Of a DNA stretch of 64,000 bases, positions 57,803-64,000 are shown in pieces (position 1 is the first letter of the stretch; every line of letters starts with the position of its first letter). The notes below the pieces were generated by a model that was not told where the DNA came from, ran no database searches, and saw nothing but the letters and a program-made list of their open reading frames with translations. Made by a program: the position numbers and the translations under genes. The DNA comes from Neurospora intermedia (Eukaryota > Ascomycota > Sordariomycetes > Sordariales > Sordariaceae), in NCBI GenBank assembly GCA_037102815.1, contig BTPP01000007.1:62001-126000 (forward strand). The letters run 5' to 3'.

Positions 57803-58062
57803 GATTCCTAGTTCGATTCCAATTCAGGACAGCTTTTTTTCACGCGGAAAGTTTCGCGCTGTTGTGAATAGCCTCAACTTGCCTCCCCCCTCTCCCCTTC
57901 CTTCCCGTCCCGGGCGCCCCGGACCTCGAAGTCGAAGTCTTACTTGTTTATAACAAAGATACTTATAGTAGCTATTACAGAAGGCTATTATAGGGGTCTT
58001 CAGCTTTTGCTATTTTCCACCCAAATCAAACCAATCAGTGGCCTCCCTCAACCAACAGTGCT
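57803..58062 (+). repeat. Dispersed SINE-like repeat, copy B
   Basis: The plus strand matches copy A (47415 to 47180 reversed) over about 250 bases with interruptions. It has GTTCGATTCC at 57811-57820, a seven-T run at 57834-57840, AAAGTTTCGC, CCCCCCTCTCCCCTT, and TATAGGGGTCTTC. It then has GCTTTTGCTATTTTCCACCC, CCAATCAG and CCTCCCTCA. The 5' part, upstream of the B-box, is not shared with copy A. It ends about 50 bases from the stop of the minus-strand membrane-protein gene. Confidence 0.65.
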
Positions 58063-58112
58063 GGATCTCACAACAAGACTGGGCGAGTTAGGTACCTGCT
58101 CTAAAGTTAGAA

Positions 58113-59422
58113 CTAGCCTTGCACCCCCCTCTTAAGCCTTGACAGTCTCCATATATTTCCGCTGAGGTACCTTTGTAGGAACTTATGAACGAGGAAACGC
58201 CAAAAGTTCCGAAAACCTGTCAGAACACCTCTAGTAGGCTGAGGTTCACCTTGGCGCACCTCTTCCTGCCCCATTGTCCATTCGTCAATGGGACATCTCG
58301 CTAGTCGTTTCATCGTCAAAAGCCACCAAAACTGAAAGAACTGTACAGCAGAGACTTCGAGTGGAAATCCAAACAGATCATCGAATATGCTCATGACGTA
58401 CAGTCCAGGACCAGAAATAGACGCATCGCGGCGGTTTTCGTCCTCGTCTCCGTCCGCTTCAAAGTCGTAATAAAGCCTCGGGGTTGTCAAGATGCATATT
58501 ATTGTAACAAAAAGGATGCCAGCCACGAGAAAGCTTGCCATCCCTCTAACGAACGTCTTCAGTACCTTGACTTCTCTCTGTTGATGGCCATATTATTTGC
58601 CTGATTAGCCAAGGTACTTCAGTCGTTACCTCTACCGAGCGATATGATACACTCCTCAAGGCCAAGTCGGAAAGATCTACTTACACCTTGCACCTTTGCT
58701 CTTGTTGCATGTCTCTGGATCTTGAGCATGGATGAGAGCAGACTGACCATGATGAGGTTGACCCACGCCAGAATGGCGAAGCTAACGCCATATGATGCCG
58801 TTGACCCAAAGCTGTTAACTATCCAAAGAATGGAAAAGACAAAGACAAGCAGCATGTTCCACAGAAGCGATAGCGTGCGCGCTCTCGGTAGAAAGGCTTT
58901 GGGAAAGAATTGTCTGACCATCCAAAGCATTGGAATTGCCGTGAATAGCAGCGTTCCCCACGTGAAGGTTTGGATAACACCCCCGAGGTGCTTCATGTCG
59001 CTACGCTTCATGGTCCATACCATGGGGTATTCGTCGATGTTCCCTATACCATCTGAAGGTAGAGGTATATACTGTTCATCCCATGCGTCGGGGTTCCTTA
59101 CTTGCTTGATGGTGAAGGTAAGGTGGAGGGTGGAACGGACGATGGCCCACAGAGCGGCGTGGAGGATTAGCAAGTTGGCTGCAAGAATCTGACCTGGCTG
59201 AAACCTGTTAGCAGTGTTGCTGACACGGTTTTCTTCAAGAGTGTTGCGATTGCGCTTGTCCTTCTTGAGTTCCTTTTGAAGATGGCGCGCAACGTTGATT
59301 TGATGAAAGGTATAAAAGACGGTCAGGGTCGATCCAGCGATAGCTAACGAGTCACCAGTGATGAAAATCCGTGAAGGAAGGCCCGCAGGGTTCACGAGAT
59401 AATAGAATGACGCGGAAGCCAT
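58113..59422 (-). CDS. Multi-pass membrane protein, unknown family
   Basis: Model on the minus strand: exons 59422-58685 and 58577-58113, giving 400 residues. The 107-base intron (GTAAGT, CTAAT, CAACAG) joins AKVQG to REVKVLKTF in phase 0. Six or so membrane segments are visible: around residues 18-40, 83-105, 150-172, 180-200, 205-230 and 258-278 (FLVAGILFVTIICILTT). A charged loop (LQKELKKDKRNRNTLEE) follows the first. No enzyme motif, signal peptide or known transporter signature is seen. It is divergently transcribed from the DUF6536-type gene across about 900 bases rich in the TACCTCTA octamer. The last codons lie close to dispersed repeat copy B. Function is not known. Confidence 0.7.
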
Positions 59423-60330
59423 TTCTGCGGTTTGTATCTGAGAAAGTAAAGGTAGAGGTATGCCGTCGTTAAGGTTGACGGGGAGCGGTCAATGGGAGCT
59501 GTATTTGAAGGACGGACAACGGCTGCGCGCCAAATATATCGCGGCCAAAGCTTGTAGGTACCTCTAGCAAATAACGAGGACATGGAAAGATTTCGGTTAA
59601 CAAGGCTTTCTCGTTTAGGACACCAACTGTTTCAATGGAAACCAATCCCACTCCGTTCATCGCTCCGAACGTTTATGTCACACAACGTGGTAGTACCTTC
59701 GCACTGCCGACCGGAGTAAGACATGGTTCTCCAATTACATCTTCCGCAACGCCTCAACTTGATTGATGCAGCAGTTCAAGCCGGAACTCATGAACGGCGC
59801 CTCAGTAGGTATCACACCGAACAAGCAGGGCAGCCAATGACCTCACGGCAGTCTATATGTAACACGGAAATTGTGGCATAGGTATTGCACACTTCAGCTT
59901 CATATTGGAAATGGGGCGCAGTTCGTTTAGATTCACGGCAAAGCAAGTGGGGGCACCTAGGTAGGTACCTATCTACAGTCTTCGTCGGCTGTGTCCGTTC
60001 CCGAAACCGGTGAAGGCGATGAGCTCATATCATGGCAGTGTTTCCGCTTTGTGCAAGCGTAGTGGTCGTTGGTAGCACAAAGATGTACGCGGGGTTAGGC
60101 ACTAAACCTGCTTGTGGATACCTACCTTAGGTACCTAGTACCTTTGGGTAGGTAGGGATGGGCTTTCAAGCTTTGAAGACCCAAAGTCGGCTTTTGTATT
60201 TGGACATACCATCTTGTCCTCAATCAGTATGAGCTGCTCAAACTACCTCTACCTAGATATTCTTCTATCTTACCTCTATGGAGGTGCATGTTTCGCAGAG
60301 TAATCCACCACAGAAAGCCAATCCTACCCG
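59423..60330. other. Divergent promoter region rich in TACCTCTA
   Basis: About 900 bases between two divergent membrane-protein genes. It holds four exact octamer copies (near 59449, 59558, 60243 and 60273), and a fifth and sixth lie just inside the neighbouring gene. GGTAGGTACCT-type simple sequence lies at 59958-59970 and 60121-60157. Confidence 0.5.
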
Positions 60331-62833
60331 ATGAAACATTTATCAACCTCTTTTAGTCGTCTAGGTGGATGGCGAGGAACTCTGAAGCTCCTGTGTGCTC
60401 TGTCTTGGCTGATGCTATCTGTCAATATAGTTGTCAGTCTCATCCTAACATTCATGTCAAAACATCAGAATCAAGACCGGAAGAGCGCGAGTGTGGTCAT
60501 GATGAACACTTCGTGCGAGAAGGTCAGCCAGATAGATACGTCTGTCCACCTGCTTATGAACATATTTTCAGCTGCTCTTCTTGGAGCCACGGTCAGTCAG
60601 CTTCATGCGCTCCGCGTTTTTTTTGACGCAAATTGCAGAGCTTCATACACGCTAACAATATTCGACGTCAAAGAACTTTGCAATGCAAGCATTGGCAGCC
60701 CCAACTCGTGCGGATATTGATCAAATACACAAAAGCGGTGGCACCGCTGACATTGGTATTCTCTCTCTGAGAAATATGCTCCATATCCGTCCAATACGAC
60801 TCATCATGTGGACAACCATGTTGATCGCGGCGTTGCCCCTCCACCTGGTGTACAACTCGGCCATATTTTCGACCATTTCTAGGCCATCATATAACGTGGT
60901 GGTTGTCTCGCCAGAGTACTTAACACGCCCATTCGGGGTCTCTCGAAACTCAGCCGTTCCCGAAGATAACATGACCCATGGCCTACTTTTTGACCTTCGA
61001 GATACCAGCCAATGGAGAGAAGTAGATGTCGTCACGTCCGCTAAAAGGGATCTCAGAACGAAGGCATCCTCTTACGGTGGCGTCGTGTTGGTCGCTGACC
61101 AAAAGTCCACGCGGGCCACCAGAAACGAGAAGTCGGAGCCCGTGTCTGGAATTCTCTATCACCGCTATGAGGTAGCAAATCTTGCATCGGATTCAGGTGC
61201 AAATTGGATGTCGGAAATCACTGTCATGTGGAAGTCTTCAGAGGACCCTCCCCATGAGGAATCTTCAGAGGACTTTGTGCCTTATGTGGACCCTGATAGG
61301 GCCCCTCAAGAGGACCCTTATGTGAACACAGAAAAGGAACAACCATTCGCCTTTACGGGAGATCACATGCAGGTCGATACGCAGGGCTTTTTCTGGGGTC
61401 AATTATGCTGCTTTGATGTACCCGCTGAAGAAGATGCCCATTGTTACGTCGACGATTATCTGGCAATAACAAATCGATCTAGCCCATCAACACCGGTCTT
61501 TCGAATTCGAGGCAAGATATTCGTGAGACAGATCGATCCCAAATGCCGATTACTTGCCGAACCAGTCTTTTGGTGGTTGACAACCATTTGCAACCTCGTC
61601 ATTGCGGCCTGTCTCAGCTCCGTGGCCTGGTTGTACAGATCAGCACCGCTCGTCACCATTGGAGATGCGATTGACTCGTTCATAACCGAACCTCCGTCTC
61701 CAAACTCAAAGACGATTCCGAGATCTAGCTGCACTTACCACCATCCATCGTTCACAAACATCTTCCGACCAGCGCTGCCGCCGCGGGCCTACAAGCCCAA
61801 AGCAACGCCGTTGTGGAAATCAGTTTCCTTGACACGCTGGTCTCTAACCATGGCCTGGTTCATCGGTATGCTGTCCCAGTATATCCTCCCCTTCAGCGGT
61901 GCTCTGAGCTACGACTCAGGTCTGCAGCTCGCTTCTCTCTTAACCTTCAACCCGAATAACTCGCTGGACCCCTACCACATCCTCTACTACAGCGACCGCA
62001 ACGACGTGGACATGATACCCCGCCGCTGGCGTCTTGTCTTGCGCGCCAATACGCCCCAAATCTTTCTCTCACTGACTTACCTCTTCTTCAACAACATCTT
62101 GACCAAGATGGTCGCCGAACGGGAGTGGCACTCCTTTTCTGTCGGCACCGGGACGGAGACCAGCGGATCAAGTGCAAAGAAGAAAACATGCCGGATTACA
62201 TGGTGGAAAAGAAAAGAAAAACCAAGCCCCAAACCAACAATAACAACAAAGACGCTACGCACATCCCAACCCCGCGGCTCCCAGCGGTCCACCTTCTTCC
62301 TTAGCCTCCCCTACCGCTACGCCCTCCCCTTCGTCGCCGTTTCCAGCATTATGCACTGGCTGACGAGCCAATGTCTGTACATCACCGAAGTGGATTTTAT
62401 GGATGTGGACGGAACCACGTTGGACAAGTCGAATCCCCCAATCATCACGCTCGGGTACTCCATCTGTGCCATTTTTTGGGTGATTGTGCTGGGAACGCTT
62501 TCGGGGGTGGCGATTCTGGGGTTGGCGATTTTTGGCAAGTATCCGGCGGGCATGCCGATTATGGGGGGTTGTTCGGCGGTTATTGCTGCTGCTTGTCACG
62601 TGCATGCTCCGCTAATGAGGAAGGGGGTGAGACGGGAGAGAGAGGGTGGGGATGGGGATGGAGATGGAGATGAGGAAGAGGAGGAAGGAGGTACGGATAT
62701 TGCGGCGGGTCCGTTGTCTTGGGGAGTCATTAGGCAGGTTGTTGTGAGAGATGGAGTGGAGGTTGAGGAGAAGTGGTTGGGGTTTACGAGGGGGGAGGCG
62801 GAGAGGCCGGTTGTTGGGGAGGTTTATGGGTAG
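60331..62833 (+). CDS. Fungal membrane protein, DUF6536-type
   Basis: Model: exons 60331-60591 and 60674-62833, giving 806 residues. The 82-base intron (GTCAGT donor, CTAAC branch) joins SAALLGAT to NFAMQALAAPTRADID. The N-terminal region (GGWRGTLKLLCALSWLMLSVN, the junction above, and LSLRNMLHIRPIRLIMW) matches the pattern of fungal DUF6536 proteins. Long extracytosolic and cytosolic segments follow, with further helices (WWLTTICNLVIAACLSSVAWLY and several between about 520 and 720). A Gly/Asp/Glu-rich low-complexity stretch (GDGDGDGDEEEEEGG) lies near the C terminus. These proteins are common in filamentous ascomycetes and their role is unknown; a plasma-membrane location is inferred. The domain call is from memory of the family pattern, without a search. 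Confidence 0.75.
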
Positions 62834-63687
62834 TAGGATATCATCTAGAATTCAGACCGCTGTGTAGTGCGCATGGAGATGCAGACACCGTGAAGGGGTA
62901 CGCGCGAGTTCTCAAATAGGAAAGATAAAGGTATCGCCGAGGCTTGAGCTATGCTGGGGCACAAATCGAAACGATATTGAGGCAGGAATTGACTAGGGGA
63001 ATCGTATGATTCTGGCTGTTTATGAAAGCGTGAATGAAGTGGAAGCATGAAACGTGGTTTGTGGCCTTAAGCTGACTGGCGGCTCCAGGTTTTCATAGGA
63101 TCATGGTCGTTGTCGTTGTGTTGGTGAGGACCGGCGGCGTGGTGCCGGCGTGGTGCCTGGCTTGATGCCATCTATGCAAAGGCTCAGCGCATGGGAACCA
63201 ATCATTTGACCGCCTCTATGTCCCGTAACGGAGCCTGCCGATGATCGCTGAAGCACAAGGCTTGCATTTATCTGCAAATCAAAGTGCCAATGTAGTGAGT
63301 GACTGTATTGGCGGAAGAGTGCACCGCTATCACCGATACACCGGAATCTGGATATTGCGAGCGGCTGTCAAAAGAAAACGATGGGACAAGCAGAAGGTTG
63401 TTTTACTTGCAAACGCCTCAAGATGGTTGAGGCAAGTCCAGATGACGAGAGTCTTGATTCCTGCTTGAATTTAAAAGGAAATGAAGGTATGATTTGAAGG
63501 TAGTTGTGTTCCATTGTTAGTTAAGGAGAATAGGTAGTGCGGGAATCCCAGCAAAATGCACCATTTATCGAGTACAGTGGAAGCCCCTGAAACCGCATCC
63601 TCCAAATGCTGCATATATGCTCGTTAGTGCATAGAGTTTCTAGGTCTGAATTACATGCAGTTTCATGGGTCATGACTGTAATCCACC
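62834..63687. other. Intergenic
   Basis: About 850 bases with the 3' region of the DUF6536-type gene and the promoter of the gene that leaves the window. Nothing else is recognised. Confidence 0.4.
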
Positions 63688-64000
63688 ATGGTACGCGATC
63701 CACGCCTTCCCCATGGGGCTTATTGTGAGGGAGTGCTGACTGGTGCACGTGCCATCCCCGCCTTAACATTATCCAAACCTCAACTGCTGCTTGCTCCCCT
63801 CTTATTCTCTTCCGGGCTTCTCGTCATCATTGTTCTCGGCACAGCACGACTACCTTGGGTCGTTCGTCACGTTAAGGTCAGTGTTGGGTAAGGGCAGGGA
63901 AATCGATTCTAGGCTAACTTTTAGACAAGCAAAAGCAGATACATCGACGAGGACGAGCGACCTGACGAAGCCGCGGCAACGAGGCGCGACGGCCCGACCC
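63688..64000 (+). CDS. Partial membrane protein, 5' end only
   Basis: ATG in the context CCACCATGG opens exon 1 (63688-63876, 63 codons). It is followed by a 48-base intron (GTCAGT donor, CTAAC branch, TTTTAG acceptor, 63877-63924) and exon 2 from 63925 to the window end, in phase 0. The protein begins MVRDPRLPHGAYCEGVL, has a hydrophobic stretch (LLLAPLLFSSGLLVIIVLG) at about residues 33-52, then RLPWVVRHVK, then a charged segment (SKSRYIDEDERPDEAAAT). The good splice signals and the polar continuation argue for a real gene. The family cannot be named from 88 residues; a transporter N terminus is one possibility. Confidence 0.55.

Overview
The window is nuclear DNA of a filamentous ascomycete, most likely Neurospora or a close relative in the Sordariales. 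Genes carry short introns (about 50-100 bases) with GTRNGT-type donors and CTAAC/CTGAC-like branch points. Start contexts resemble CAAAATG, and coding sequence is GC-rich. About 5.5 kb at the left end has been driven to extreme TA richness, the mark of repeat-induced point mutation (RIP). This species assignment is inference from composition and gene structure; no database was searched.

Layout. 1-6.1 kb: a gene-free, RIP-mutated relic flanked by a newly noticed imperfect inverted repeat of about 55 bases. 7.3-13.1 kb: a Dal5-type MFS anion permease, a flavin-dependent NtaA/SnaA/DszA monooxygenase with an unusually long 649-base intron, and a convergent secreted GH5 glycosidase. 14.4-21.5 kb: a SYLF (Ysc84-type) actin/lipid-binding protein and a large serine/acid-rich protein with repeated DPSY(R/K)P motifs. 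25.7-33.8 kb: a Golgi-type GT31 glycosyltransferase, two tiny related cysteine proteins whose start codon is split by an intron, and the ESCRT-linked alkaline-pH regulator PalA/Rim20. 38.8-46.5 kb: a cytochrome P450, a CCC1/VIT1 iron/manganese transporter and an intracellular GH13 alpha-amylase. 47.3-50.3 kb: a small secreted protein whose 3' end runs into a dispersed repeat, and a secreted GH32 fructan hydrolase. 52.1-56.5 kb: an OTT_1508-like deaminase and a C2H2 zinc-finger protein with an in-frame TAG. 57.8-62.8 kb: a second copy of the dispersed repeat and two divergently transcribed multi-pass membrane proteins. At 63.7 kb the 5' end of another membrane protein leaves the window.

The genes do not form one obvious pathway. 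Local pairings that look functional are the permease plus flavin monooxygenase (uptake and oxidation of a small acid or sulfur/nitrogen compound) and the scattered secreted carbohydrate enzymes (GH5, GH32). Large gene-free stretches (21.5-25.7 kb and 33.8-38.8 kb) separate the groups. Gene models below were assembled by hand from reading frames and splice signals, with phase checked at every junction.

Most unusual observations: the twin small genes with an AT|G-splitting intron at the same place; the dispersed repeat pair carrying a pol III B-box and T-run, one copy of which supplies the C terminus of a secreted protein; the inverted repeat bounding the RIP block; the in-frame TAG in the zinc-finger gene; and an octamer, TACCTCTA, that recurs about 17 times in non-coding DNA.
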